Below, piece after piece: positions 16,713-25,971 of a DNA stretch of 64,000 nucleotides. Made by a program: the position numbers and the translations under genes. Position 1 is the first letter of the stretch. Each line of letters begins with the position of its first letter. Location of the stretch: NCBI RefSeq assembly GCF_014773365.1, contig NZ_JACWUN010000005.1, positions 1 to 64,000 on the forward strand, in the 5' to 3' direction. The notes under the pieces were generated by a model. It was not told where the DNA came from. It saw only the letters and a program-made list of their open reading frames with translations, and made no database searches. This DNA comes from Pelovirga terrestris. GTDB taxonomy: Bacteria; Desulfobacterota; Desulfuromonadia; Desulfuromonadales; Geopsychrobacteraceae.

Positions 16713-17951
16713 ATGACACCACTATTGACCAAGGATATGACGATAAAAGAGGTTCTCGACATCTGGCCCGAAACCCTCGATGTGTTCGTCGCCAACGGGT
16801 TTGAGAATCTCCGTGACGAAAAACAGCGCAACGCGGTTGCACCTTTTTTGAAGTTGGAACGTGCCGTTGCAATGAAACATTATGATCTCGACAATTTTCT
16901 CGCGCTACTACGAAATCAGATTGCCCTGAGCTCCCATCAGGCTGACATTACCATGAAAAAAACCGATCACGACCAGGGTGATATCCGGGTTGCCGGATTG
17001 CTGCCCTGTCCGGTACGCTTACCATTACTGGAAAGTTTTGATGCGTTTATCGAAGACTTCACTACCAAAACCGGCCACAAAGTCAGCTACAAACTCGAAG
17101 CAGCTTCGGTTGGGGCCGACTGGATTGCGGACAACATCCGCGGCATCAAAGATGCCGATAAACTCCCCGATATCTTTATTTCTGCCGGTTTTGAGACCTT
17201 CTTCGATCACCAAACTATTGGCCGTTTCAAAGATCAGGGTGTTTTTGAGGACATCTGTGGTAAAGAGGTCAACCGGGACTTTGCTGATCTTGATATCCGT
17301 GATCCCAGGGGGGATTACTCGATTGTTGCCGCAGTTGCTGCGGTCTTTATGATCAACCATGATGTGCGTGGCGATCTGCCGATTCCACGCACCTGGGCGG
17401 ATCTGCTCGAACCGGAATTCGCCCAGCAGGTTGCCCTGCCGGTCGGCGACTTTGATCTGTTTAACGCCCTGCTGCTGGCGATCCATAAGGAGCACGGCGA
17501 GGAAGGGGTGAAAAAGCTCGGTCGCTGCATGCTCAAATCGATGCATCCGTCACAGATGGTGAAAAATGCCAAACGGGTCAGCGAGGAGAAACCCTACGTC
17601 ACCATCATGCCCTACTTTTTTACCAAGATGGCGCGCATGGTCGAAGGGCTTGAGATTATCTGGCCGGAGGATGGCGCCGTGGTCAGCCCGATATTCATGT
17701 TGACCAAGCGTTCTACCCTTAACAAGACCCGGCCGATCGCCGAGTTCTTGAGCGGTCGCGGGGTCGGCGACATTCTCGCCCACAAAGGACTGTTCCCCTC
17801 CCTGCACCCGGAAGTGGACAACCGACTCAACGTCGAGCATCCGTGGAAATGGATTGGCTGGGACTACATCTATCAGCATGACATCGGCGCTCTGATCCTT
17901 GACACCAACCAGATTTTTGAAGACGCTCTCGGCCTTACCGAAGGAGTATAA
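16713..17951 (+). CDS. cytoplasmic periplasmic-binding-protein-like protein with N-terminal DUF1858 domain
   Basis: A 412-residue protein that begins with a DUF1858-like helical domain (about 1-70: LTKDMTIKEVLDIWPETLDV through the YDLDNFLALL helix). It continues with a type 2 periplasmic-binding-protein fold (about 90-400: LPDIFISAGFETFFDHQ, VAAVFMINHDV, RTWADLLEPEF, GAVVSPIFML), as in iron or polyamine binding proteins. There is no signal peptide, so it should stay in the cytoplasm, which is unusual for this fold. The Cys normally found in the DUF1858 loop is absent; a Cys at 99 (LPCPVRLPLLE) opens the binding domain. The ATG at 16713 has AAGGAGA upstream; the frame also extends to 16557 without support. 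It is first in a four-gene operon, one base before the GTPase gene. Function unknown; ligand sensing or metal handling is inferred. Confidence 0.7.
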   Translation: MTPLLTKDMTIKEVLDIWPETLDVFVANGFENLRDEKQRNAVAPFLKLERAVAMKHYDLDNFLALLRNQIALSSHQADITMKKTDHDQGDIRVAGLLPCPVRLPLLESFDAFIEDFTTKTGHKVSYKLEAASVGADWIADNIRGIKDADKLPDIFISAGFETFFDHQTIGRFKDQGVFEDICGKEVNRDFADLDIRDPRGDYSIVAAVAAVFMINHDVRGDLPIPRTWADLLEPEFAQQVALPVGDFDLFNALLLAIHKEHGEEGVKKLGRCMLKSMHPSQMVKNAKRVSEEKPYVTIMPYFFTKMARMVEGLEIIWPEDGAVVSPIFMLTKRSTLNKTRPIAEFLSGRGVGDILAHKGLFPSLHPEVDNRLNVEHPWKWIGWDYIYQHDIGALILDTNQIFEDALGLTEGV

Positions 17952-17952
17952 T

Positions 17953-18648
17953 ATGCGATTTCTAACCGTTTCCGGCCCACCGTCCGCCGGCAAAACCTCG
18001 GTGATCCTGCGGGTGATTGAAGCCCTGCAACAACGGCAACGCAAGATCGGGGTAGTCAAGTTCGACTGCTTGTTGACCGACGATGACACCCTTTATGCGA
18101 AAACAGGGGTGCTGGTAAAAAAAGGGCTCTCCGGCGCCCTGTGCCCTGATCACTATTTTGTCAGCAATATCGAAGCTTGCGTGACCTGGGGGCGGGAAAA
18201 CGACTGCGAATACCTGATCAGTGAAAGTGCCGGTTTGTGTAACCGCTGTTCTCCCCACATCAAGGACATTACCGCCATCTGCGTTATCGATAACTTAAGC
18301 GGGGTCAATACGCCGCGCAAAATCGGTCCGATGCTCAAATCCGCCGATATCGTCGTCATCACCAAGGGGGATATCGTCTCCCAGGCCGAACGCGAAGTCT
18401 TTGCCTCGCGCGTTAAACAGGTCAACCCCGGCGCCGTGATCATGAACATCAACGGCATCACCGGGCAGGGCGCTTTTGAACTGACCAGTCTGTTTGAAGC
18501 CGCCTCCAACATCGACACTCTCAAAGGGAAAACCTTGCGCTTCTCCATGCCGGCAGCCCTGTGCTCCTACTGTCTCGGTGAAACCCGCATCGGCGATGAA
18601 TACCAAACCGGCAACGTGCGTAAAATGGAGATGGAGGACAAACCATGA
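17953..18648 (+). CDS. HypB/UreG-like P-loop GTPase, cysteine-rich
   Basis: A 231-residue SIMIBI-class (HypB/UreG/CobW superfamily) nucleotide-binding protein. Walker A is GPPSAGKTS (8-16), with Asp38 in VVKFDCLLTDDD after the second strand. ISESAGLCNRCSP (89-101) stands where HypB and UreG have ENxG or ESGG. TKGD (137-140) is a variant of the NKxD guanine-recognition motif. Nine cysteines are present, including pairs C96-x2-C99 and C204-x2-C207 in a C-terminal CSYC tail, plausible metal ligands. HypB and UreG deliver nickel and CobW relatives deliver other metals. No hydrogenase or urease gene is nearby, so the client is unknown. Start one base after the upstream stop; its end overlaps the ATPase start by four bases. 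Confidence 0.75.
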   Translation: MRFLTVSGPPSAGKTSVILRVIEALQQRQRKIGVVKFDCLLTDDDTLYAKTGVLVKKGLSGALCPDHYFVSNIEACVTWGRENDCEYLISESAGLCNRCSPHIKDITAICVIDNLSGVNTPRKIGPMLKSADIVVITKGDIVSQAEREVFASRVKQVNPGAVIMNINGITGQGAFELTSLFEAASNIDTLKGKTLRFSMPAALCSYCLGETRIGDEYQTGNVRKMEMEDKP

Positions 18649-19643
18649 GACTGACCGAACTGTACCTACAGCCATTGACCGCGACCCTGGCTGAACACCC
18701 CTATATTGAGGATTTTATCACCTCGTTTGGGCTAACAATTGCCGCCGACAACAACAGCCTTAAGCACTATCTGGACCAACTCAACCCGGACCTGCTTGAG
18801 GATCTGGGCCTCAGCCGCGAGCAACTTCAGCGCAGCCTCGATGACTTTCTGAACGGCATGCTGGCCCTGCGCAAACCCCTCGACAAGGTCGAGTCCCTGA
18901 CCATCATCGGGGGGCGCAACAAATCAGGAGAAGCGGAAGATTTTGAACTGATCCTGCAGCCGGGGGAAGTCACCTGCATTGTCGGCCCCACCGGGTCGGG
19001 CAAAAGCCGGCTGCTGGCTGACATTGAATGGGTGGCCCAGGGGGACACCCCGACCGGACGCAACATTCTGATTAACGGCCAGGTCCCGGACAGCCAGTGG
19101 CGTTTTTCCACCGAGCACAAACTGGTGGCACAATTATCACAGAACATGAATTTTGTCATGGATCTGAGCGCTGAAGAATTCATCCAGATGCATGCCGAAA
19201 GTCGTCTGGTGACCAATCCCCAGGAGAAGGTTGCCCAGATCCTGGAACAGGCCAATTTGTTGGCCGGGGAACAGTTCCGTCCCGACACCCCGGTTACGTC
19301 CCTTAGTGGTGGGCAGTCGCGGGCACTGATGATCGCCGACATGGCATTCCTGAGCAAATCCCCTATTGCCCTGATTGACGAAATCGAAAATGCTGGAATT
19401 GATCGAAAAAAAGCCCTGAACTTATTGATTCGTGAAGAAAAAATCGTCCTGATGGCGACCCATGATCCGATTCTGGCACTAATGGGTGATCGCCGTCTGG
19501 TGATCAAAAACGGCGGAATTGCCAAGGTCATCATGGCTAACGAAGCGGAACGCCGTAATCTTCAGCGCCTGGAAGAAATGGACAATCAACTTCTGGCGCT
19601 ACGCAACCGGATCCGCTCCGGCGAAACGTTGGAACAACTCTAG
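18645..19643 (+). CDS. ABC-type ATPase with N-terminal helical (DUF1858-like) domain, no permease
   Basis: A 332-residue cytoplasmic ATPase. Residues 1-75 are helical and resemble the DUF1858 fold (HPYIEDFITSFGLTIA, then LLEDLGLSREQLQRSLDDFL). The rest is an ABC nucleotide-binding domain: Walker A GPTGSGKS (114-121), signature LSGGQSRA (220-227), Walker B IALIDEIE (241-248), H-loop His273 in LMATHDP. A charged helix ends the protein. No membrane subunit is encoded in the operon, so it may act as a soluble ABC ATPase (as in SufC or UvrA-like systems) or couple to a permease elsewhere. Translational coupling (ATGA overlap) with the GTPase suggests a stoichiometric complex. Role unknown. Confidence 0.75.
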   Translation: MRLTELYLQPLTATLAEHPYIEDFITSFGLTIAADNNSLKHYLDQLNPDLLEDLGLSREQLQRSLDDFLNGMLALRKPLDKVESLTIIGGRNKSGEAEDFELILQPGEVTCIVGPTGSGKSRLLADIEWVAQGDTPTGRNILINGQVPDSQWRFSTEHKLVAQLSQNMNFVMDLSAEEFIQMHAESRLVTNPQEKVAQILEQANLLAGEQFRPDTPVTSLSGGQSRALMIADMAFLSKSPIALIDEIENAGIDRKKALNLLIREEKIVLMATHDPILALMGDRRLVIKNGGIAKVIMANEAERRNLQRLEEMDNQLLALRNRIRSGETLEQL

Positions 19644-19655
19644 AGGAGAAATAAC

Positions 19656-19898
19656 ATGCACGACGGTTGTCAAGGACAGGTAGGAGATGGCGCAAAGGTG
19701 GTGGACAAATTACGGATGATGGGCTTTTCCAACCATAGCCTGCCGCAGGAGGTTCAGCTCATTTGTAGTGGCTGTGATCAGAACTTCACCATGTCGACTC
19801 TGGAATATCGCTGCCCGCACTGCGGCATGGTTTACGGGGTGACACCCTGCCACGCTCATGATACGAAAAGCATTCAAGCTGCGGGGATCGACTATTAA
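19656..19898 (+). CDS. small zinc-ribbon protein
   Basis: An 80-residue protein with a C37-x2-C40 ... C53-x2-C56 zinc ribbon (ICSGCDQNF, YRCPHCGMVYG), followed by a C-H-x-H cluster (TPCHAHD, residues 65-68). An extra Cys at position 5 is near the N-terminus. AGAGGAGAAA precedes the ATG, 12 bases after the ATPase stop. It closes the four-gene operon before a terminator. It may be a metal carrier or adaptor for the GTPase and ATPase, which is an inference from context only. Confidence 0.7.
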   Translation: MHDGCQGQVGDGAKVVDKLRMMGFSNHSLPQEVQLICSGCDQNFTMSTLEYRCPHCGMVYGVTPCHAHDTKSIQAAGIDY

Positions 19899-19915
19899 AC
19901 TGGACCAATCAACCA

Positions 19916-19957
19916 GTCGGGAGACTTGGCGCAAGAGCGTGTGCCCGACCTTTTTTT
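19916..19957 (+). terminator. terminator of the 16713-19898 operon
   Basis: GTCGGG pairs with CCCGAC across a 22-base loop and is followed by seven Ts, 17 bases beyond the stop codon of the zinc-ribbon gene. The long loop makes it less than ideal. Confidence 0.6.
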
Positions 19958-19986
19958 ATCCGTAATAAATGAAAAAAGGGGGGGGG

Positions 19987-20649
19987 CTATTTTTGTTCTG
20001 CTGACAATTTCTGCTTTGCCATGGTCGAAATAAACTGCCAGAGAACAGCGCGGGAAGGCTCATCCAGATAGGTGAAGCGCACGCCTGAGTGGTGTCCACG
20101 GTTACCGTCGCTCTCCCCTTTCTGGGTCCAGCAGACTTCACCAGTGATCACATGGGTGTGATCCTGTTGCGGCAGTTGGAAACTGAGGGTGATAATCCCG
20201 TTAACCCGCGGCAGCGGATTTCTCCCGGCCGTTTCAATGCAGGCACCATCCATGCTCATGTTGTAGATCGAGCCGGCACATTCCTGTTGCAAATAGCGCA
20301 ATCTGACCTGGATGGGCCGGGTAAACTCACAACGATAGTGATCCCTGGCCCCCGCCATCATCCCCTGTAGCACCGACATGAACTTTTCGATACTACGCAG
20401 GCTTACTTCGGAGACGCTACCCTTGGTACTCATGGTGTTGCGCTCTTCAATCACCTCATCTAGAAGCTTACGGTAGCGATAAAATCGTTTCAGCAGATCG
20501 TTGCGTTCAAAGGTAAAACCGTTAGACGATATCAGGACATTGTCCACCGGAACCTGCGTCTGGCACTGGTCACAAACGATCACCTGTAACTCAGCAAGCA
20601 AAGCTGAACGAATGTAGTTCTGACATTTTGGACATTTCATCATCAGCAT
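19987..20649 (-). CDS. PilZ-domain protein with N-terminal zinc ribbon
   Basis: A 220-residue cytoplasmic protein. A zinc ribbon with C6-x2-C9 and C26-x2-C29 (KCPKCQNYI, VCDQCQTQV) is followed by a helical linker. A PilZ domain occupies about residues 100-215, with RPIQVRLRYLQQE, NMSMDGACIET and HSGVRFTYLD. The canonical c-di-GMP RxxxR and (D/N)xSxxG motifs appear as RCEFTRP / NMSMDG, so c-di-GMP binding is plausible but the first motif is imperfect. The start is ambiguous among several ATGs near 20640-20673; none has a strong ribosome binding site. A run of nine Cs follows the stop codon on the coding strand. It is convergent with the preceding operon and unrelated to it by direction. Confidence 0.72.
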   Translation of the reverse strand: MLMMKCPKCQNYIRSALLAELQVIVCDQCQTQVPVDNVLISSNGFTFERNDLLKRFYRYRKLLDEVIEERNTMSTKGSVSEVSLRSIEKFMSVLQGMMAGARDHYRCEFTRPIQVRLRYLQQECAGSIYNMSMDGACIETAGRNPLPRVNGIITLSFQLPQQDHTHVITGEVCWTQKGESDGNRGHHSGVRFTYLDEPSRAVLWQFISTMAKQKLSAEQK

Positions 20650-20732
20650 GACAGCCCCGCTTTCACTGATCAAACCATCCTGAAATCATTCATTGTCTAA
20701 CCAGCACTGTAACCATATCATTATCATAGACG

Positions 20733-20766
20733 AAAAAAGGCCGCTGGAAAAATACCCTGCAGCCTT
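20733..20766 (-). terminator. terminator after rplI
   Basis: On the minus strand AAGGCTGC pairs with GCGGCCTT (one G-T pair), followed by six Ts in all, about 33 bp beyond the rplI stop. It ends the rpsF-rpsR-rplI transcript before the PilZ gene. Confidence 0.75.
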
Positions 20767-20799
20767 GATTCGCAACGACATTTTAAGTCCGGCCAGGGA

Positions 20800-21255
20800 T
20801 CAAGCTTCTTCCGGCGCAACCACGATCTTCAGACCAGCAACAACACCGGCATCCAGCTTGATGTTCACCAGATGTTCACCGAGGGTTTTGATCGGTTCAC
20901 CAAGCTGAATTTTTTTGCGGTCGATACTGATTCCGGCATCGGCCAGCTTGGCTTCCAAATCCATGGAGGTCACCGAACCAAACAGTTTGCCTTCTTCACT
21001 GGCTCGCTGGGTAAAGTTACAGATCACCTTCTCAATCCGGGCCTTGAGGGCGTTGGCATCGTTGGTGACCTTTTCCAGTTTACGCGCAAGTTGACGCTTC
21101 TGATGTTCAAGCTCCTTTACATTACGAGCATCGGCCAGGTGGGCCAGCCCCTGGGGCACCAGATAGTTTCTGGCGTAACCGGCCTTTACACTGATAATAT
21201 CACCGATGGTCCCGAGGCCATCGACATTTTCTCGCAGAATCACATCTGTATTCAT
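20800..21255 (-). CDS. rplI: 50S ribosomal protein L9
   Basis: A 151-residue L9. The N-terminal domain has VDGLGTIGDIISVKAGYARNYLVPQGLA, here read as VDGLGTIGDI and AGYARNYLVPQGLA. A long connecting helix (about 42-75) and a C-terminal rRNA-binding domain (GKLFGSVTSMDL) follow. L9 bridges the base of the L1 stalk on the large subunit. A GGAG ribosome binding site precedes the ATG. It is last in rpsF-rpsR-rplI, 69 bases after the rpsR stop, and is followed by a terminator. Confidence 0.97.
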   Translation of the reverse strand: MNTDVILRENVDGLGTIGDIISVKAGYARNYLVPQGLAHLADARNVKELEHQKRQLARKLEKVTNDANALKARIEKVICNFTQRASEEGKLFGSVTSMDLEAKLADAGISIDRKKIQLGEPIKTLGEHLVNIKLDAGVVAGLKIVVAPEEA

Positions 21256-21324
21256 CTATTTTCTCCGTAGCTTAAACGTATGATGAGCGGTGCGGATCGT
21301 TGATCAGCGCCCGGTGAGACCCAA

Positions 21325-21594
21325 TCACACGGAATGTGAGTTGGTATAGGGCAACAGAGCAATCTGCCGGGCATTTTTGATGGCATCGGCAATATGGCGC
21401 TGATGGGTCGCACAGGTACCCGAGATCCGGCGGGGCACGATCTTGCCACGCTCCGACAGGTAGTAACGCAAGCTGTCGACATCTTTGTAATCAATTTTTG
21501 CACCTTTGTCGGCACAGTAACGGCAAATCTTGCGGCGGCCAAAGCGGCGGCGAGGTGCTGAGGAACCGGGACGTCCTGGATTTTCACTAGCCAT
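21325..21594 (-). CDS. rpsR: 30S ribosomal protein S18
   Basis: An 89-residue S18. The characteristic [17 protein letters not shown] contains a C-x2-C pair, so this could be the zinc-binding form, although only two cysteines are in the motif plus one more in [12 protein letters not shown]18 pairs with S6 on the platform of the small subunit. The start is preceded by AGGAGA. It sits between rpsF and rplI. Confidence 0.97.
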   Translation of the reverse strand: MASENPGRPGSSAPRRRFGRRKICRYCADKGAKIDYKDVDSLRYYLSERGKIVPRRISGTCATHQRHIADAIKNARQIALLPYTNSHSV

Positions 21595-21623
21595 ACTATA
21601 TTCTCCTGAATCAGTTGTTGTCG

Positions 21624-21995
21624 TTATTCTTCGTCGTCTTCGTTGAAATCGTCATCATCATCGTCAGCCCTAACCTGTGCAGCGGGTTCAGCTACTTCTG
21701 CGGTGAAATCGCGATCCAGGCGCACGGTCAGAAAGCGCAGAATCTGCTCATCCAACCGGAGACGACGTTCATACTCGGCCACAACCTCTGGTCCGGCGCT
21801 GAACAACACCTGGACGTAGTTGCCACGCTCAACCTTTTTAATCGGATAAGCAAGCTTACGCACACCCCAATTATCGATCTTGACAATCTCAGCCTGCTGA
21901 TCATTGAGAATTTTCTGGAATTTGTCCACCATTGCCGTCAGCTCGTCGCCAACAACCTCCGGATGAACGATGTAAAGTGACTCATAGTTTCTCAT
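21624..21995 (-). CDS. rpsF: 30S ribosomal protein S6
   Basis: A 123-residue S6. It begins [13 protein letters not shown] and contains the [19 protein letters not shown] core of the family. The acidic tail after residue 100 ([13 protein letters not shown]) may be modified by glutamate ligation in some bacteria. It forms the S6-S18 heterodimer with the next gene product. It is first in the rpsF-rpsR-rplI operon; GGGG lies ten bases upstream of the start. Confidence 0.97.
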   Translation of the reverse strand: MRNYESLYIVHPEVVGDELTAMVDKFQKILNDQQAEIVKIDNWGVRKLAYPIKKVERGNYVQVLFSAGPEVVAEYERRLRLDEQILRFLTVRLDRDFTAEVAEPAAQVRADDDDDDFNEDDEE

Positions 21996-22136
21996 TGAGC
22001 ATTTACCCCTTTCGGACTAACAGCCCCGAGCATATCCCGGAGCAAGGAATGGTGCAGATTCACCATGAATCCGCAGAACCAAAGTTTCTATCACGCAACC
22101 CGCGCTATTACAAGTACTTTTATCCTGATCATGGCA

Positions 22137-23231
22137 TCAGACATTAAAACGAAAATGCATCACGTCACCATCAACAACCCGATAATTTTTACCCTCTAGG
22201 CGCAACAGCCCCTTTTCCCTGGCGCCCGTTTCGCCACCGGACCTGACGTAGTCCTGATAGGCGGTGACCTCAGCACGGATAAATCCCTTTTCAAAATCAC
22301 TGTGAATCACTCCGGCAGCCTGAGGCGCAGTCGCCCCGGCTGAGACCGTCCAGGCCCGCACTTCCTTAGGTCCGGCGGTGAAATAGGTGATCAGACCAAG
22401 CAAGCGATAACCGGCGTGGATCATCCGGTCAAGCCCCGAGTTTTCAAGTCCTAATTCCGAAAGGAAATCGACCTTTTCATCCTGATCCAGTTCAGCGATT
22501 TCCGCCTCTATCTTACCGCATAAGGTCAGCATCTCTGCTCCTTCAGCGGCGGCGTGTTCACGCACTTGAGCGACAAAAGGGTGGGTCCCTCCAAGATCAT
22601 CCTCTGCGACATTGGCGAGATACAGAACCGGTTTTACCGTGATCAGGTGAAGATCCCTGATCAGCAACTGTTCATCCTTTTCAAGAACCACCGAACGTGC
22701 CGGCAATCCCCGGTTGAGGGCTTTGGCTATTTTTTCAAGGACCGTAACCTCGGCTTGCAGCTTTTTATCACCACTTCTGGCCTGCTTACTGCTGCGTTGA
22801 ATACGCCTGTCGACGCTGTCCAGATCAGCGAGATTCAGTTCGGTCTGAATCACTTCAATGTCGCGCAGCGGATCGATACTGCCATCAACATGAACAACGT
22901 TATCATCTTCAAAGCAACGCACGACATGGGCAATAGCGTCGACCTGACGGATATGGCCGAGGAACTGATTTCCCAGACCTTCACCACGACTGGCTCCCTT
23001 CACCAGACCGGCGATATCGACGAACTCCATCACCGTCGGCACAATCTCTTTGGGTTTCACCAATCTTGCCAGTTCGTCCAGCCGCGGATCAGGGACGGCG
23101 ACCATGCCGACATTCGGTTCAATCGTACAAAAAGGATAGTTGGCAGATTCAGCACCGGCAGCGGTAATCGCATTGAATATGGTCGATTTTCCAACGTTAG
23201 GAAGTCCGACTATTCCACATTTAAACCCCAT
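22137..23231 (-). CDS. ychF: redox-regulated ATPase YchF
   Basis: A 364-residue Obg-family P-loop protein, full length. Walker A is [15 protein letters not shown], followed by [20 protein letters not shown] (switch II), then a coiled-coil insert and a C-terminal TGS domain with [13 protein letters not shown]. The usual NKxD is replaced by the YchF-type NVAE ([11 protein letters not shown]), consistent with ATP rather than GTP preference. YchF binds ribosomes and is involved in stress responses. Its ribosome binding site GAGG lies just after the hppA terminator, so expression may depend on read-through. Confidence 0.96.
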   Translation of the reverse strand: MGFKCGIVGLPNVGKSTIFNAITAAGAESANYPFCTIEPNVGMVAVPDPRLDELARLVKPKEIVPTVMEFVDIAGLVKGASRGEGLGNQFLGHIRQVDAIAHVVRCFEDDNVVHVDGSIDPLRDIEVIQTELNLADLDSVDRRIQRSSKQARSGDKKLQAEVTVLEKIAKALNRGLPARSVVLEKDEQLLIRDLHLITVKPVLYLANVAEDDLGGTHPFVAQVREHAAAEGAEMLTLCGKIEAEIAELDQDEKVDFLSELGLENSGLDRMIHAGYRLLGLITYFTAGPKEVRAWTVSAGATAPQAAGVIHSDFEKGFIRAEVTAYQDYVRSGGETGAREKGLLRLEGKNYRVVDGDVMHFRFNV

Positions 23232-23245
23232 GTTTTTTTATCCTC

Positions 23246-23283
23246 AAAAAACTGATAGCCGAAGCATGCGCTCCGGCTATCAG
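23246..23283 (-). terminator. terminator between hppA and ychF
   Basis: On the minus strand the 10-bp stem CTGATAGCCG / CGGCTATCAG is followed by six Ts. The ychF Shine-Dalgarno and start codon come directly after, so the element may act as an attenuator. Confidence 0.8.
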
Positions 23284-23308
23284 ATCATCTATCTGTTGAT
23301 GCTACTGG

Positions 23309-25324
23309 TCAGATAAGCAGCGGCGCAATAACCAGCGACACAACACTCATCAGTTTGATCAGAATGTTCATTGACGGACCGGAGGTGTCTTTCAGCGGAT
23401 CCCCGACGGTATCGCCAATAACTGCAGCAGCATGGGCTTCGCCGCCCTTTCCTTCGCCTTCAAGCTGACCGCTTTCAATATATTTTTTGGCGTTATCCCA
23501 TGCGCCTCCACCGTTGGACATGAACAACGCCAACAGCACACCGGCCAGAGTCGCACCGGCCAGCATGCCGCCGAGAGCTTCCTTTCCAAGGATAAATCCA
23601 ACCAGCACCGGCGCAGCAACAGCGACCACACCAGGAAGAATCATCTCCCTTAGAGCCGCCTTGGCCGAGATATCGATACACTTCTGAGAATCAGGCTTGG
23701 CCCCTTCCTTGCCTTCCAGCAAGCCGGGAATTTCACGGAACTGACGACGGATCTCGTCAACCATAGCACCGGCAGCACGGCCGACGCTGGTCATGGTCAT
23801 GGCACCAATCAAAAACGGCAGAGAACCACCAACCAACAGACCGATAACCACCATCGGCTCGATCAAGTTGATTGATTCAAGACCAACCGTTGTGGCATAG
23901 GCAGAAAACAGCGCCAGGGCTGTCAGCGCGGCAGAACCGATAGCAAAACCTTTACCGATTGCGGCAGTGGTGTTACCGATAGCATCGAGCCCGTCAGTGA
24001 TTTTACGCACGTCCGGTCCGAGACCAGCCATTTCCGAGATACCGCCGGCATTATCGGCGATCGGGCCGTAGGCATCCACCGTCATGGTGACACCAACCGT
24101 TGCCAGCATGCCGACCGCAGCGATACCGATACCATAGAGACCAGCAAAAGCGTTCGCTACAAAGATGGCAAAGGCAATAATCAATACCGGCAGAACCGCG
24201 GATTCAAGACCGATCGCCAAGCCATGAATGATGTTGGTTGCCGGACCGGTTTTACTGGCTTCAGCAATCCGTTTTACCGGGCCATGAGCGGTGTAGTATT
24301 CGGTAATCTGACCGATAGCGATACCGGCAAGGCTACCGATGAGGATGGCCCAGAAGATACCGGCATTGAGCCCGGCGGCTTTGATGTAGATGAATGCCGC
24401 AATCAAGAAACCACCAGCGGCAACAAAGGTTGTATAGTGCAACGCTTTGGCGGGGTCCATTGACTTGAGAAAACGCATCGAGAAAATACCGATGACTGAG
24501 AAGACCAAACCAATCATTGCCAGTGCTAACGGCAACAGCATGGCAGCCGCCTGAACATTGGCACCGGAGCCAAGCTTGGTAAGCAACAGCGGGCTGGCAG
24601 CAGCGGCAATGGCCATCGTTGCGATGATGGAACCAACATAGGATTCAAAAATGTCAGCACCCATACCAGCGGTATCGCCAACACAGTCACCAACGTTATC
24701 AGCAATAACACCGGGGTTACGCGGGTCATCTTCGGGAATGCCGGCCTCGACCTTACCCACCAGGTCAGAACCGACATCAGCAGCCTTGGTATAAATACCA
24801 CCACCAACCCGAGCGAACAGCGCAATAGATGAGGCGCCCATGGCAAAGCCGCTGATATGTTTAGCGCTCTCAACATCGCCACCATAAAAAATGTAAGCGA
24901 TACCAACACCAACCAGACCCAGAGAGGCGACAGCAAGACCCATAACCGCGCCACCGTTGAAGGAAACCTCCAAGGCACGCGCCTGACCGTGGGCACGGGC
25001 AGCTTCTGAGGTTCTGACATTGGCCCGGGTTGCGGCCTTCATGCCGATAAACCCGCAGGTCATGGAACACAAAGCGCCGCCAACAAAAGCCAGAGCACTG
25101 TGGATGCTCATGGCAACGGCAATCAACACAAAAACCACCACAATAAAAATGGCCAGGGCGCGATATTCGCGGTTCAAGAAGGCCATGGCACCTCTGTGGA
25201 TATCTTCAGATATCTCACGCATCCTGTCATTGCCCACAGGTTGGGATTTAACGTTGTTGTAGATCACCAGCGCGATCACAAAACCGATCACCCCGAGTAT
25301 GGGGGCCCATGCTTGCAGTTGCAT
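23309..25324 (-). CDS. hppA: membrane-bound ion-translocating pyrophosphatase
   Basis: A 671-residue polytopic membrane protein that couples pyrophosphate hydrolysis to ion pumping. The hydrolytic loops are present: [40 protein letters not shown] and, near the C-terminus, [15 protein letters not shown]. In [18 protein letters not shown] the residue after GNTTA is Ala rather than Lys, the sign of the K+-dependent class, whose members are often Na+ pumps. I cannot tell Na+ from H+ pumping here. The ATG has GAGG nine bases upstream. It lies between pth and ychF, 29 bases after pth's end in transcription order, with its own terminator. Confidence 0.96.
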   Translation of the reverse strand: MQLQAWAPILGVIGFVIALVIYNNVKSQPVGNDRMREISEDIHRGAMAFLNREYRALAIFIVVVFVLIAVAMSIHSALAFVGGALCSMTCGFIGMKAATRANVRTSEAARAHGQARALEVSFNGGAVMGLAVASLGLVGVGIAYIFYGGDVESAKHISGFAMGASSIALFARVGGGIYTKAADVGSDLVGKVEAGIPEDDPRNPGVIADNVGDCVGDTAGMGADIFESYVGSIIATMAIAAAASPLLLTKLGSGANVQAAAMLLPLALAMIGLVFSVIGIFSMRFLKSMDPAKALHYTTFVAAGGFLIAAFIYIKAAGLNAGIFWAILIGSLAGIAIGQITEYYTAHGPVKRIAEASKTGPATNIIHGLAIGLESAVLPVLIIAFAIFVANAFAGLYGIGIAAVGMLATVGVTMTVDAYGPIADNAGGISEMAGLGPDVRKITDGLDAIGNTTAAIGKGFAIGSAALTALALFSAYATTVGLESINLIEPMVVIGLLVGGSLPFLIGAMTMTSVGRAAGAMVDEIRRQFREIPGLLEGKEGAKPDSQKCIDISAKAALREMILPGVVAVAAPVLVGFILGKEALGGMLAGATLAGVLLALFMSNGGGAWDNAKKYIESGQLEGEGKGGEAHAAAVIGDTVGDPLKDTSGPSMNILIKLMSVVSLVIAPLLI

Positions 25325-25353
25325 TCGTCTCGCCTCTTTCGTCTGATAAGGGG

Positions 25354-25932
25354 TTAAAGATTGTCTTCCAGATTGAAACCGTTAAATTTATTCATGGCGG
25401 CAGCCACCCCGCCGGCGATGATCAATTCAGCTGCATCTGCAGCAGCCGCGACCAAGGCGGGCAGCCCGACGCGTTCCGTCGAGCTAAAAGGACCGAGCAC
25501 ATGACGGGTTACATCTCCGTGCTCCGGCTTACCAATGCCGATACGCAGGCGAACAAAATCGCGGCGGTCTAAAGCGCAGATAACATCCCGGATCCCGTTG
25601 TGGCCGCCATGTCCACCTACCTTGCTGATCTTGATCCGCCCGAAAAGCAGATCGAGATCGTCGTAAATCACGACAATATCAGCAGGATCAACGCTCAGTG
25701 CACTACTGGCAGCATGGACGCAAGCGCCACTGCGATTCATATAAGTCTGGGGGAGAATGATGGTGGTTTGCTGTGAAGCAACCGCTCCAACTCCGTATAT
25801 CCCCTGGTAACCTTTTTTTTTCAGGGCAATTCCAAAACGCCCGGCAACCAGTTCCGCCACCATAAAGCCGATGTTGTGCCGGGTTGTCGCATATTCTGAA
25901 CCATAATTACCGAGACCGACAAGCAGCTTCAC
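25354..25932 (-). CDS. pth: peptidyl-tRNA hydrolase
   Basis: A 192-residue Pth that releases peptides from prematurely dropped peptidyl-tRNAs. Conserved stretches include [20 protein letters not shown] (catalytic His in TRHN), [15 protein letters not shown] and [15 protein letters not shown] start at 25932 fits best: AAGGA lies eight bases upstream and the protein then begins MKLLVGLG. A TTG two codons earlier is in frame but too close to the ribosome binding site. It follows rplY closely, as is common in this lineage. Confidence 0.95.
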   Translation of the reverse strand: MKLLVGLGNYGSEYATTRHNIGFMVAELVAGRFGIALKKKGYQGIYGVGAVASQQTTIILPQTYMNRSGACVHAASSALSVDPADIVVIYDDLDLLFGRIKISKVGGHGGHNGIRDVICALDRRDFVRLRIGIGKPEHGDVTRHVLGPFSSTERVGLPALVAAAADAAELIIAGGVAAAMNKFNGFNLEDNL

Positions 25933-25971
25933 TTGCAATATCCTTGGGCGATGGTTGCAGCTGCAGTGAAG

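Noticed and set aside
17953-18648. Calling the GTPase HypB or UreG outright
   Set aside because: The ENxG/ESGG and NKxD motifs are altered and no hydrogenase or urease genes are present, so only superfamily membership is claimed.
19978-19986. Run of nine Gs as a phase-variable tract
   Set aside because: It lies just after the PilZ stop codon and downstream of the convergent operon, so slippage would not change either protein.
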